Part shown: positions 12,201 through 22,867 of the stretch, piece after piece | Numbering within the stretch: position 1 is the stretch's first letter | Layout: every line of letters starts with the position of its first letter | From: Eublepharis macularius | Taxonomy: Eukaryota; Chordata; Lepidosauria; Squamata; Eublepharidae | Length of the DNA stretch: 64,000 nucleotides | Assembly (NCBI RefSeq): GCF_028583425.1 | Contig: NC_072790.1 | Span: 212,638,897-212,702,896, forward strand | Direction: 5' to 3' | Translations under genes and position numbers: made by a program | The notes under the pieces: model-generated | The model's input: only the letters and a program-made list of their open reading frames with translations | Database searches by the model: none | What the model was told of the DNA's origin: nothing

Positions 12201-15200
12201 ATCACGATGATTGCCTTTAACATGTGACTATCTTTTGATACTGCTTTCTCAAAAAAATTCTTTTTATTACTACACATTAATTGTATTCTGTATGTGTTGA
12301 TAGTCACCTGAAACCTACAAATTCATGTCTTGTCCACTTGTCTTAATGTGAGATGAATGGTTGACTTTTGTTCATTTCAGTTGTTTTCTGGATTTATACT
12401 TGTAAATTTGGTTCTTAGTTCAAATTATATGAATTGGAGTTCAGAGTTCATATGTGGCCTCCTTTTTATGAGTGATTACTTGGATTATGTCAACATGTCT
12501 CCTCTTAAATGCAAGTTACTTTCCTTGCTTTATGGTTGTTTGACATCCTATCAATAAGGCATTAAGTAAGATGTAATGCTTGCAGTGCTTTCAAGTTGTC
12601 ATTATGTGGCTCTGTAGTGTTATTTACATCCTGTAACGTTAGTTTGCCTGTCTTCATTCTCTATCGTAGGGAGAATGTATCACCATATTGTCAAAGGAAA
12701 TCGTATATACTTTAATCAAAAAGGTAATCATGGAGGAAAGCCAAAACACCTCACCCACATATGACTGTCCTGTTAAGAAAGAATACTCCAGAGTGATAGG
12801 AGGCATTGTCACACACGGGCTAAATGGCAAACTATCATTAGGGTCACATAATGGATAACAATAAGGAAAACAAAACACATAGTTCTTTGCATAACTTCAT
12901 GCAAATGCAAATAATAAATACTAAAACACACAGCACAGTAATTTTAGAGATGGTATTTAGGAGTGTATATGAAGCCTATAGACACAATCCACTAGGCCCA
13001 TACCTCACTGGAACAAACAGGATTCTTGCTAAGTTCCTATCAATTTGATTGACATTTGTGCTAGAGAAATTCCCTGTGGATTGTGGTTTATGGCTTTTTC
13101 ATTTGCCCTAGATTTGATGCTGCAGGGTTGTAGACTCACCCTACTCCCCCATTTCCCTACCGCATCATGGTACATTTGAGCTTTTCCCAATTTTTATCTT
13201 TTCCAAAATCTGCTTTGCGGAAAAGCCTGGATGGTTACTGTAACACAGTTTTGCCAGTCCCACCTGCATGGCTGCCATTTTCCCTCCTCCCATAGCTGCC
13301 ATTCCTGCCCCTGCCACCAGAGGAGGGTGTTAAGAATGTTTTTTCTGCTAAGTAATATATGCCATTCTGTTGGTATATCACTGCGTCAATCAGGACCGGT
13401 ATTAGCACACGTTCAGGTGCCCATAGCTTCTGGTAAGGCCCTACTCACGTTTCCTCTTATGATTGCTGTGACAGACTGCACTTTTTTAAAAGTGCTGAAC
13501 AGCTGAAGGACACAGAGAGCTTTGAGTGACAGACTATTCCAAGGAATCTGATTGGGTAGCATGAGCTGGAAAGAGAAGCATCTGTTTTCAGCCTTAGCTG
13601 AGAGGAATCCAGTGTGAACAGTTGGGAGAGGGAGTTTGAGAAGTAGGTGCAGACTCCCATTCAGGTCAAAGAAAGGGGATACATCTTTTAAGGAGAGAAG
13701 ACTTTCTCTACCCAGTTAAATAGGGAAGTAGCTCTGGTGAGTGGAGATCCCTAGTCAAGTGTGGTTGGAAACTGTCTTTGGAAACCTTAAGATTCAATTT
13801 TTAAAAACCTGAAGGGTAGCACTGATGTTTGAAGAGAATTGGTTTGGGGTACTAGAAAGCAAGTACTAGCATTCTTAAACCAAAAAGAGACAGTGAATAC
13901 TAAAAGAAAGTGTACCAGAGTGTTTTGAGAAAACATGGGAACAAACATCTCTAAACACATGAATTTAAGTATCTGTGAAGATCATAAGAACTGAAGTCTG
14001 TGCATATACTGATTTTACCTCAGAAATTTTCAACCCCTAATTTCACCTGATCTTTCCTCTCTAAAATAGTTATTTTTTGAATTTAAAAAAAACACCTCTG
14101 GTGTCATTTCTAAGAAGGAAAGAGGAGGGAATGTCATACCTGTACTCACCCTTCCACTGCCTGCTTATGAGTGCTTTGTCACCTATGCTCCCAACTGCCT
14201 GTGCTGTGTAGTGCTGCTGAAGAAGGGCATGTGGACGGTGCACAAAGCAACAACATTCCTGGTGGCCATAGCAGGGGTAGTCCTAGCTCCCCCCCTCCCC
14301 CAGTACCATCAGGGAAAGGGTGTGTAGGCAGTGTGGGCAGCTGTGACTGTAGGTGTTGGGAGAGCTTGCAAGCGGGCTAAGGAAGGACGCAGGTGGGTGG
14401 GGGCACATGGGTGGGAAGGCTAGAAGGGGAGCCTAGTAGTTGGCATGGGGGCCTGATTGAGGAGTGGGTGAGAAGGCTAAACAGAGAGCCTAGTAGTTGG
14501 CATGGGAACCTGATTGGGGACCCCCAAAATCTGGAAGTAGCCATGATGTCAATTACCTGGCACAAAAAAAAGATCAAAAGCCTCCTGGTAGCTAAGAGGG
14601 AATGACCACCACAGGGGCTGGGGTAGGGAAAATATGGGGGAAATGCAGAAACCCTGTTGCCTCTGCACTGCATTGATAACCGCTACAACGGTGGAACTTA
14701 CGAAATAAAGTGCTGCTGTGTGAAACAGCACTAATGATTTAAAAACCTGCAACCGGAGAATTATGTGAGGGAGAGTCATGTATTGTCTCTATTGTTTTCT
14801 AGGTGTTCACAGTTAAAGAGATGATGCCTCACGTTCAGCACTTGAAAGGAGCACACTCCAAAAACCTTTTCCTTAAAGACAAGAAGAAAAAAGGATTATG
14901 GTTAGTGACAGCTCTACATGACAGGCAAATCAGTTTAAATGACTTGGCAAAGAAACTGGGTATTGGCAGTGGAAACTTGCGCTTTGCTGATGAAGCAGCC
15001 TTGTTGGAGAAGCTGAAAGTTGGCCCAGGTTGCGCAACACCTTTAGCTCTCTTCTGTGACTCAGGAGAGGTGAAGTTTGTGTTGGATGCTGCCCTTGTGG
15101 AAGGTGGTCATGAGAGGTTGTATTTTCATCCAATGACAAATTCAGCAACCATGGGGCTACGCCCAGATGACTTTCTAAAATTTCTTAAGTCTACAGGCCA

Positions 15201-15237
15201 TGAGCCTATACTTGTCCATTTTGATGATGTAGCATGA
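9214..15237 (+). CDS. PRORSD1: PRORSD1, trans-editing prolyl-tRNA deacylase domain protein (two coding exons)
   Basis: Small protein of the INS/YbaK/PrdX family (ProXp-ala type), which hydrolyses mischarged tRNA, notably Ala-tRNA(Pro), in the cytosol. Coding exons 9214-9294 (27 codons) and 14803-15237 join in phase 0 over a 5.5-kb intron with GTGAGT donor and TTTTCTAG acceptor, giving 171 residues, close to the family's usual length of about 170. Conserved marks in the second exon are the KNLFLKD motif around residue 46, which holds the catalytic lysine region of the family, the GCATPL loop, and the FHPMTN motif near the C terminus. Human PRORSD1P is annotated as a pseudogene. This copy has no internal stop and looks functional. 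Its position next to minus-strand CCDC88A fits the syntenic order known in mammals. Confidence 0.93.
9513..9700. mobile_element. MITE with GGGTTGCC..GGCAACCC termini
   Basis: A 188-bp sequence with inverted ends GGGTTGCCAGC / GCTGGCAACCC, internal 'ctccaggtggggcctgg' and 'tatctccaggaatttcc'. Such short elements are common in squamates. I could not confirm a target duplication. It sits in the PRORSD1 intron. Confidence 0.7.
9755..9905 (-). repeat. SINE-like remnant, antisense
   Basis: On the minus strand it reads 'ggaatgcaaatgctccagag' then 'ttcaaaccctgtcccaggta' and ends near 'gggctagatggaccaatgag' (about 9786-9805), the layout of the second SINE family. Located in the PRORSD1 intron. Confidence 0.5.
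10270..12090 (+). mobile_element. L2-type LINE, 5'-truncated, in PRORSD1 intron
   Basis: Plus-strand non-LTR retrotransposon copy. RT domain parts are clear: HYCPVSNLPFLDKVIEKAVA (about 10403-10462), DPFQSGFRSHHGT, a VALVDDL..LLLLDLCAAFDTVDYAILL stretch (about 10585-10690), then the VGKAELLKDIVLPTF and SLGVILDPALLLEKHVKAAA blocks (11050-11200) and the GLSYGTACLRKSG C terminus. The 3' end at 12020-12085 is the 'ctcagtgagaaaggcagact' tail. The endonuclease is missing, and stops and frameshifts are scattered along the copy, so it is inactive. It is the sister of the minus copy at 2.2-4.3 kb. Confidence 0.85.
12091..14802 (+). other. remainder of PRORSD1 intron
   Basis: AT-rich intronic DNA with no exon seen. 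A 57-bp unit is repeated twice at 14415-14528 ('gcctagtagttggcatggg' in both copies) inside a GC-richer block (14160-14660). The acceptor TTTTCTAG ends at 14802. Confidence 0.6.
14803..15237 (+). CDS. PRORSD1: PRORSD1 terminal coding exon
   Basis: Starts directly after the AG acceptor and reads VFTVKEMMPH.., with 144 codons and a TGA stop. It contains nearly the whole deacylase domain: KGAHSKNLFLKDKKKKG, GSGNLRFADE, GPGCATPLALFCD, ERLYFHPMTNSATMGL. The 3' UTR follows at once. Confidence 0.95.
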   Translation: MFTVKEMMPHVQHLKGAHSKNLFLKDKKKKGLWLVTALHDRQISLNDLAKKLGIGSGNLRFADEAALLEKLKVGPGCATPLALFCDSGEVKFVLDAALVEGGHERLYFHPMTNSATMGLRPDDFLKFLKSTGHEPILVHFDDVA

Positions 15238-15283
15238 TACCACTTTTGTATTTTAGGCATAGCAAATGACAGTGTACCCAACA

Positions 15284-15289
15284 AATAAA
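15284..15289 (+). terminator. PRORSD1: PRORSD1 polyadenylation signal
   Basis: AATAAA 47 bases after the stop codon; the only canonical hexamer close behind the terminal exon on this strand. Confidence 0.7.
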
Positions 15290-15394
15290 AAAAACTATAC
15301 TATTTCAAAGATATTGTAGGATTTTTTCAGTTGGATAATACTGGCTTCAGGGTGCACTTGATGATGCAGGGACATTCTCAGCAATACTGCTCTA

Positions 15395-15545
15395 TAGGAG
15401 AGGTCCATAGCTCAGTGGTAGAGCTTACAGTTTGCATATAGAATATCTTAAATTCAGTCCTCAGAATCTCCTCCTGAAAGATCTTTTTCTGTAGCCAGTT
15501 AGATAAACGTACCAGGAGTCTGGCTTGGTATAAGGCAGTTTCAAA
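15395..15545 (+). repeat. tRNA-derived SINE, second family
   Basis: Head 'gtccatagctcagtggtaga' with 'gcttacagtttgcatataga' and end 'ctggcttggtataaggcagt'. Same family as 8540-8705. Confidence 0.7.
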
Positions 15546-18500
15546 ATAATCCAACTGCTATATTAGGATAAGAGTTCCAAACCTTTCATTCTAGAAATCC
15601 ACAGAAGAATTTTTCATCGCTTCCAAAATTGCCAGCTAGTTCCAATACTGAACACACAGCCTAGTCTTTCATCAACTCAACCCTATTATAGTAAGTTTCA
15701 TTATTGTACTAGAAGATAATTGAATGGTAGGAACTGGGAGCTGTATCTTACAGGCTAGATACCATAGCTTTATAGAAAACAAATACTGGAAATTTCCTAT
15801 GCATCTCCATGCCTGCCCCTCTCATCTAGAATTTATTTAGGCAACTTACGTACTGCTTCCCCGGAGATTTACTTGAGGCTTGGAGTCACCTCCTACTAAA
15901 AATATCAAGCTGTGCTGCTTGCATATATCAGCTGTAGGAACTGTTGTGATTCTTGCATCAGCCTGCTGCTAGGAAACAAGACACCATATGGGCATCCCTG
16001 ATGTAAAGCTCATCCACTTGCTTTGCATTACCTATGAGCAGTCTGTTTCTTCTGGAATTTTGTATATTACAAATGAGCTTTGAAACCACTCATGTATGGT
16101 GTGATACAACTGAATTGAGCCTAGAGATGTGCAGGATTGGAATTTGTCATTGTGGTTTATGTCCTAGGTTAATGATTCTCAATAGATATCCTATGGGCAA
16201 CTTACCACTTGGCAAGCTTCTTCTGCTTCTCCATTTCTTTTACCTCCACGCTTTTTAGTAATAGATGCTGGATCTCAGCTGTTGTTATTGTAGGGAAATA
16301 CTGAAACCGGGACTGAATGGTAACATCAACCATAACAGCCGATACAGTGTAAAGGCAATGGTCCCCATGACAGCAAATCCACAATGAACTGCACCATTCA
16401 CAATCTGAAAACACTCTCCTAGATTCTCCTTTGCTTTATAAAACCCCCAAACAAACTACTCCATTTAGGTCTACTGCTTGTTTTTAAACATATCTCCAGT
16501 TCAGTTGTTTACCACTTCACTCACCAGTAGATAGATGCAAATGCTTTCCACATAAAACACAAACCAGTCTATAGCAGATTCTGTTCCCAAATATGGCAGT
16601 TTAGGCAAATGATGGTTTAACTGAATTAACATATATGGATTAGGTAGTATCAAGTTGTCCTATTTATAAAAGACACACATTGTAAATGATAGTGTGTGGA
16701 TCATCTGCACTTGTTGAAAGATGCTGTTGTGTGAACCCAGACTGGTGTCTGTGGACAAGGCTTTTTAATTTTTCAAGTCAAAAACTCCTTACTATCTCAT
16801 TGATAGCCTTTGAATTCCTTCCCTGCAGTTTCCCTCAAAACTGAAACTAACCTTTACCCCCCAAATCCTGACAATAGCTACCATCCCTTTTCTCCACATC
16901 ACTGATGAAGACAGTCATGGTGGCTTCGCATGGCAGAAAGGCAATGGGGAAAAATAAACATCCGATATTAAAGGATTTGCAGAGCAGCACTGTAAGGAAG
17001 GAGTATTATTCAAACATGGAATCTCCTGGTATTCTTGTGCATGCCCCATGCTGCCTTCTTGGAAAACAAGAGGAATTATGGCTGCAGAGCAACAGTGAGG
17101 GGATTGGTAGTAAATTTAGATCATTTTAAAAAAAATCTCAAACATTAGTTCTATAAATAATACATAAAATGATCTATGCTGTATCAGACCAAAAGGTACA
17201 TGTAATGATTTTACATATCCTATTTCCAACGGTGGTTACCCAGACAAAAACAGCAGAGTAGCCACTGTGTATCTCGCCAATGGTCCTAATTCCAGAATCC
17301 TATTTCAAATAGTTGCCAACCAACACCCGCCAAATGTCCATATATGGGACATGAAGGCCAAAGCCACTCTGTTGTTGCCCTCCACCACTGGAAATGAAAG
17401 GGCTACCAGTTCTGAAAATGAAGGTTCCATTTTGTGATATGGCTAACAGTCATGGATGTACCTGCCCTCTATAAATCTGCGTAATCCTTTTTTAAAGCCA
17501 ACAAAAATAGAATCTGTCATTATATCACATGGCAATGAATTTCACAAGTTTGTTACATGTTGAACAAACAAGTATTTGGTTTTGTCTGTTCTCTTATCTA
17601 CTTTCTCCTCTCATACATATTTTCATAAAGATCTATAAAGTCTCTCTATAAGTCTCTCTAAACTCCTCTGCCTTTCCTTGTAGGAAAGTGCTCTATCCCT
17701 TTGATCATTTTGGTTACCCTGTTCTGGGAAGTTCACAATCAGCAGCTTAAAGGGAATAGTTCTTCTCCTGTTGTCCCTAAGTGACATACTGTTTTTGAAG
17801 TTTGAGGTTCTATTTGGCCATTCTCGCTAATAATTGTTCATAAACTTGTCCTCCATGAATATGTAAAATTCCCATTTAAATCTAAAACATCTGACGCTCC
17901 ATCTTCTTCAGATAAGGGCCCTTATTAATTTAAATTTCATACCTCCTCCCCAATTCTGCACACTGAAATGGTTCCTGACTTCTTGAAATACCAGATAAAA
18001 ACTTACTTGAATCAAAAAGTTGAAGAGTTATTTGGCTTGGAATTTTAATAACATAATTAAGTAGTGTACAATGGCGAACATTACAAAACTCCTTAACAGG
18101 TATAAGAAAGGAAAACTACAGCTTTAAATAAGACCCTCTGTAAAACAACGTTTAAACAGTTTGTGTCTCACCCAGACGCTCCCCTATTAAGGCAGTTCTG
18201 TTCTTAACAATTGTTTGCGCTACACACACAATAGAGTTTACATACATTGGCCCCACTGTTGGAGCTGCACAGTCTCTCCAAACACAAAAACATTTTAAGA
18301 AATAATGCAGTCTGGAAAAGGCGACAATAGCCTTAGCAGCAGAGGGGAAATTAAATGGTTCATTGTGTTACAAACTGATTTCCAGCTTCCTCTTTATAGC
18401 TGTTGAATATTTTTGTGTGCAGTGAAAAAAGCCCTTTAGTTTCAAAGATGCTGGTTTTACAAACGGATGGCACATTTTTCTGACACTGTCTCAGATTTTA

Positions 18501-21500
18501 TAAACTGCTTTTAAAAATAGTTTATATTTTATAAACTGTTGTTGACACATGAAAATTCAGATGAAAGCGATTACATAAATTTAATTTTTTCTCACTCATT
18601 TAGAAAGGTGAAGCTTAGAGTAGTCAGGGATGCCAGATTATATTCCTCAATGTGCTCTGGAAGGGGAAATTAAAAATACACAGGGATGTACATCCTGCAC
18701 AAGATCCAGGTTCTGCTTTCCATGAAACTGTTATAAGAACAGCATTTGGCTTTATATGGAAAAGATGACTGAGTTTGTTGAGAAGGAACTATAGAAAGAA
18801 ATTACTTACAGCCCATAAGCTTCTTCCTACAAAGACTAAAGATTTTTTGTTTTTTGTAAAGGGAATATTGCATTTTTAAAAAAAACTTTGTACTAGGCTA
18901 CAGTGATCTACATGTAGTGCTTAATTCTGCCTGTGGCCAAAATAGGCACATTACACAATGTACCATCAACTTTTCCTGTGAAAGTTCGAGGCAAATAAAG
19001 TTCTTGCACTAATTTCACTGGTTTCAGAAGGCCTACTCAAGAAATTCTTGTAAAAAGGTAACATGCCTATGAAATCTTAAGCCATACACACAGGTAAATA
19101 AAACAAGTGCAAAGCTTTAAAAGGTGCAAATTTTAAGAAAATAGGTATGGTCAATCAGAGGGTTGGCAATGCATGAAAAGTGCATGATTGTTCCCCAAAG
19201 CTCTGTCAAAGCAACAGAATTAGACCCATGCAGTGTCAACTAGTTTCGGATGACTAGCTTTTGATGGGAAACCACTGATCTCTCCAAACTACTCACATAT
19301 TTAGAAAGTTTTGTGGCGATATAAGAGGAGACGGAAAAATCTGTGAAGCAAGTAATGAGCATCCACTACATGTCTCAGTATAATGTTTTAAAGCCACCTA
19401 AGTTTGCAACCTTAGTTTGTAATGGAGAACGATTTCTGACTAAACATACTGTCAAGACTTAACTAGTTGTTGGTGCTGCTTGAGGCTGTAGCATTTGGAT
19501 ACATATGAATGAATGGTAGCTCTTTTTATTGACATTATCATGGGCTTGCTGCTCTCTGTTTCCATAAGATTCTCCTGCAAAAGGAGAATGCTCAGAAACT
19601 CTAAGGATCCGGTGCTCGGAAAATTCCTTGAAAATGCTTTCTAAATAAATATGAATGGTCAATCTATTCTTTTAAATATACTTTTATGACAATGCAGTCA
19701 ATTCTACCGTGATCATGATACATGTCTCTGCTGACCTGGAAATAACTGATGTCAGCTAGAGCCCACTCTAGTCCGATACAACAGGAAGTGCTGCAATATA
19801 TTTCTCCTGCCTCATATGCATAGCTCAATTAAGGTCATAGCCATAATGAGCCTGCACTCTTTCTCTAACAAGCTATAAAGCAATGTTCCTGTGATCTTCA
19901 TGGGTCTAATACAAATTTGCTCCGCTCTGATCTCAAAGGGAAAAAACAATCACTGCAGTCCTCATGTGCTTAATTTTTATTCTGGCAAGTTAATTACATT
20001 AAGCATATATCTGGTTGTTTGAAAGCTTATGGATTCAGAAGTTATCAAATTATGGCCACAGTCAACTGCATAAAGGACAAAGTGTAGGTACAATCAAATT
20101 GTTGAAGCCTCTGGGCCACAGCTGACCAGACCCTCTACATGCTCTGGTTATGAGTAGCCTTGCCTATGAGGGTGAGCAAAGGCAAAGGCTACTAACCCTT
20201 TATATGGCTAGTTATACAGGAATGTACCTTGTGCAGCAATAAGGGCGCCAGGATCTATTCTAATAATCATATTATTGATGTAAAATAGATGTTTGTTGAT
20301 GGTGTTAAATGTTTTGTATGCTTTGTGAAATGGTCCCTATTCATTAAGAATTTACACACACGGCAGCTCTAAGTTATGTAAGAAAGTTAACTAAGAAAGT
20401 GAAAGGAAGGAGGGTTAAATATTCTCTAACATGCATAAACATTAGCAGGGTTGATCCCTAAGAGGTTAAAAGGTTATGTTTGATACATGTCATGGAAATA
20501 TCAACACACTTACTGGCTTGTAAGAAAATAAAACTTTGAAATTTAATATAAACCAGCATACAGTGATAACTTCATGAACTTTCCCCAGGATTAACCAAAT
20601 CTATTTTCTTGTGCTCTTTGCAAGAGTTTTTAAGACAAAAAATGTATACAAATATTTTAAAAGTACCAACAACATCAAACTTAATTCAAATAAAATTATG
20701 AAAAACAAAGCAGAACAACTTATTAGTAAGAAACCTAATAAAAGGAATGCCTTACAGAATGCAGATCATTATTATATTCCTATAAAGCTTCTTCTAAGCC
20801 ATAATCAGCTCATAGCAAAATCACAAATAAAAAACAAGTAAAAATACTAAATATTTAATGTAATAGAGCTTTATCCTGGAAATACTGTTTGGTAGTGAAG
20901 GAAAAAATGAGGAGGGAAATTTCAGAAATATTTCTTCAGTCAATTTACTGACAGAAAAACTGGAATATGGTAATGTAATATAATGTGTGTTGGAAACACT
21001 TATAAACAATTAATTTCTATAGAAAGTTGATTAAGGTGTTAAGTTGAATTTTCAGGTATGTAAACGGTTTCTTTTTGCCATATGCACCAAAATAAACAGC
21101 TTAATCTTCTTTGAAGAATAGCAGTCATGCAAATTATGCAGCAAGGCTGTAAAGTGCCAATGAGCTTGTGGGGCTTTTAAAAAAACAAACAAACAAACCC
21201 TATATTTACAACAAATTCCACAATATACTACAGCCTTTCCCCCTTCAGATTTACAGAACTAAATATTGCTAATTACGGCAGAAGCAATAAGCAATTGGCG
21301 ACTAACTCCATAAAGCAGTAACTTCATAAAGAAAGAAGTAATTGAATTCCTGGAGTAATTCTTGAGACCACACAGCCCTTGGTCCTTAGAGAGATGAAAA
21401 TTGTCCCTTTTCAGTAGATCTTAACAGTGCAATGAATGTGCAATAAATTCCATCTTTTAAAAAAATTCAGCAGGAGATGCTAGTACAGTTCCTTGATTCA

Positions 21501-22802
21501 AGGAAAGAAGATTTGTATTTCTTGACTGCTCTACTCACGTAGGACTGTAAAAACTTTCCTCAACTTTTTTTTTAACGTGATTCCTATAGTCGGATGCCTT
21601 GTTACTTCAGAAATAAAGGCTGAAGGATACTGAAGGACACTTTTCTCTCTGTGTTCAATTGAAAAGTAGAAAGAGAAGAAAGAAAATGTAAGAAAAAATT
21701 CAAGACACAGAGGACATATAAAACCAGAGTAAAGCTACTGAAAGGGCTAGTAGAACATAGCGGAAACAGCTTGAACAATGACAGAATGGGCAGAAAAGAG
21801 CAGATGATAAATTATGGGTACTGTGCAGTTAATAAGTCTTTCACCAACTTGCGTTGCAATACTTTTAAGATGTTTCAAATGAAAGGCTGTGCATATACTG
21901 CAATTCTGTGGTAATATGGAAAAGTGCAGAATGTGGTACTAGGTGCCAAATTCAGTTTCATAAGAGCTATCTTTCTAAAAGGAAATTTTCTAGCCCTTAT
22001 GTTTACAAATAAATGTTTCAAAATGCATTTTCTCAGAAGTCAGAAGGATGATTTAGTTAAATTTCCATGATTATTGTTCCTTGCCTCTCATATCTAGAAA
22101 GATGAGAATAAATTATACAAAGAAGAAAAAAAGCAATATTATATAAAATAAAAGCCGTCATGCAAGTTTATCAATTTGTTGAGGTTACAAAATTCAGTTT
22201 TTCTTGGCAAAGAATTTAAGATTGCTAGGTTGAAAAGTATCCTTTTAATATACACACAGCCCTGATCATGCATGACTTTTACTTTAAGCAGAATTGATAC
22301 ACTTGAAATTTCTTCTGAAGAAGTTTAAATTGAACCTTAAAAAATGACCAGCTTTGTACAATATTATTTTAGGGATATCCAAAACAGATGGGTTCCTCCA
22401 AATATTGGCATAAACACAAGATCTATCGATACATAGTTACACTGGCATAGGATTACACAGGAGACACAAAGTTGACATGTGTCAATCAAAGTTCATATAA
22501 CTTGCTGAATTATCTACAGGAAGACAATCTGGGAGGTGAGTTTTGGGGAAAAGGTGAGTTTAAAAGATGCAACTTTCATTTGGGTAGATAAAACTAAGTA
22601 CCACCTGTTGGTTTGGCTTTAGTAATTAGCAAGACAGAGGGAGCCATGTAATGCAAGCAGTATTGACAAATGTTAACGCAATGTGCACTTGTTCTTACAT
22701 TGTTAGTTTTTTTCCCCTTCTGTAAATGAAAACCATCTCATTTACATGCTGGGCAGAAAACTCACCACTTGGCCCACATCTCATGTAGTGGGGGTAATAG
22801 AA
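15546..22802 (-). other. AT-rich tract, likely CCDC88A 3' UTR plus intergenic DNA
   Basis: There is no coding exon on either strand. The part just below 22803 must be 3' UTR of the short CCDC88A transcript. Minus-strand AATAAA candidates (plus-strand TTTATT) occur near 19516 and 19974 and at about 15831-15836, but I cannot choose between them. An old CR1-type LINE remnant occupies 17170-17760. Confidence 0.5.
17170..17760 (-). repeat. CR1-type LINE 3' remnant, antisense
   Basis: The plus strand carries, in order, degraded versions of 'catcacatggcaatgaatttcacaag' (17525-17552), 'ctcttatctactttctcctc' (17590-17610), 'aaactcctctgcctttcctt' (17660-17680) and 'tgatcattttggttaccctgttc' (17702-17725). 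These match the antisense of the well-known CR1 3' region. It is heavily decayed, so old. Confidence 0.65.
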
Positions 22803-22867
22803 TTAGGAGCTTTGTTGCTCCCTAGACCTGTTTTTTGAATTTCTGCTTTCTGGTTTAGTTTCCACAT
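22803..22867 (-). CDS. CCDC88A: CCDC88A alternative terminal exon (short, mammalian-type C terminus)
   Basis: A 65-nt exon on the minus strand after a TTCTTCTGCAG acceptor. It completes the codon left by the donor at 27889 (A + AT = Asn) and then reads [20 protein letters not shown] and TAA. From memory, human Girdin ends [21 protein letters not shown], so the match covers the split codon, length and stop. It is far too short to be listed by an ORF scan. The intron 27889-22868 is 5.0 kb. The expected transcript uses 28379-27890 as its penultimate exon. Confidence 0.93.
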
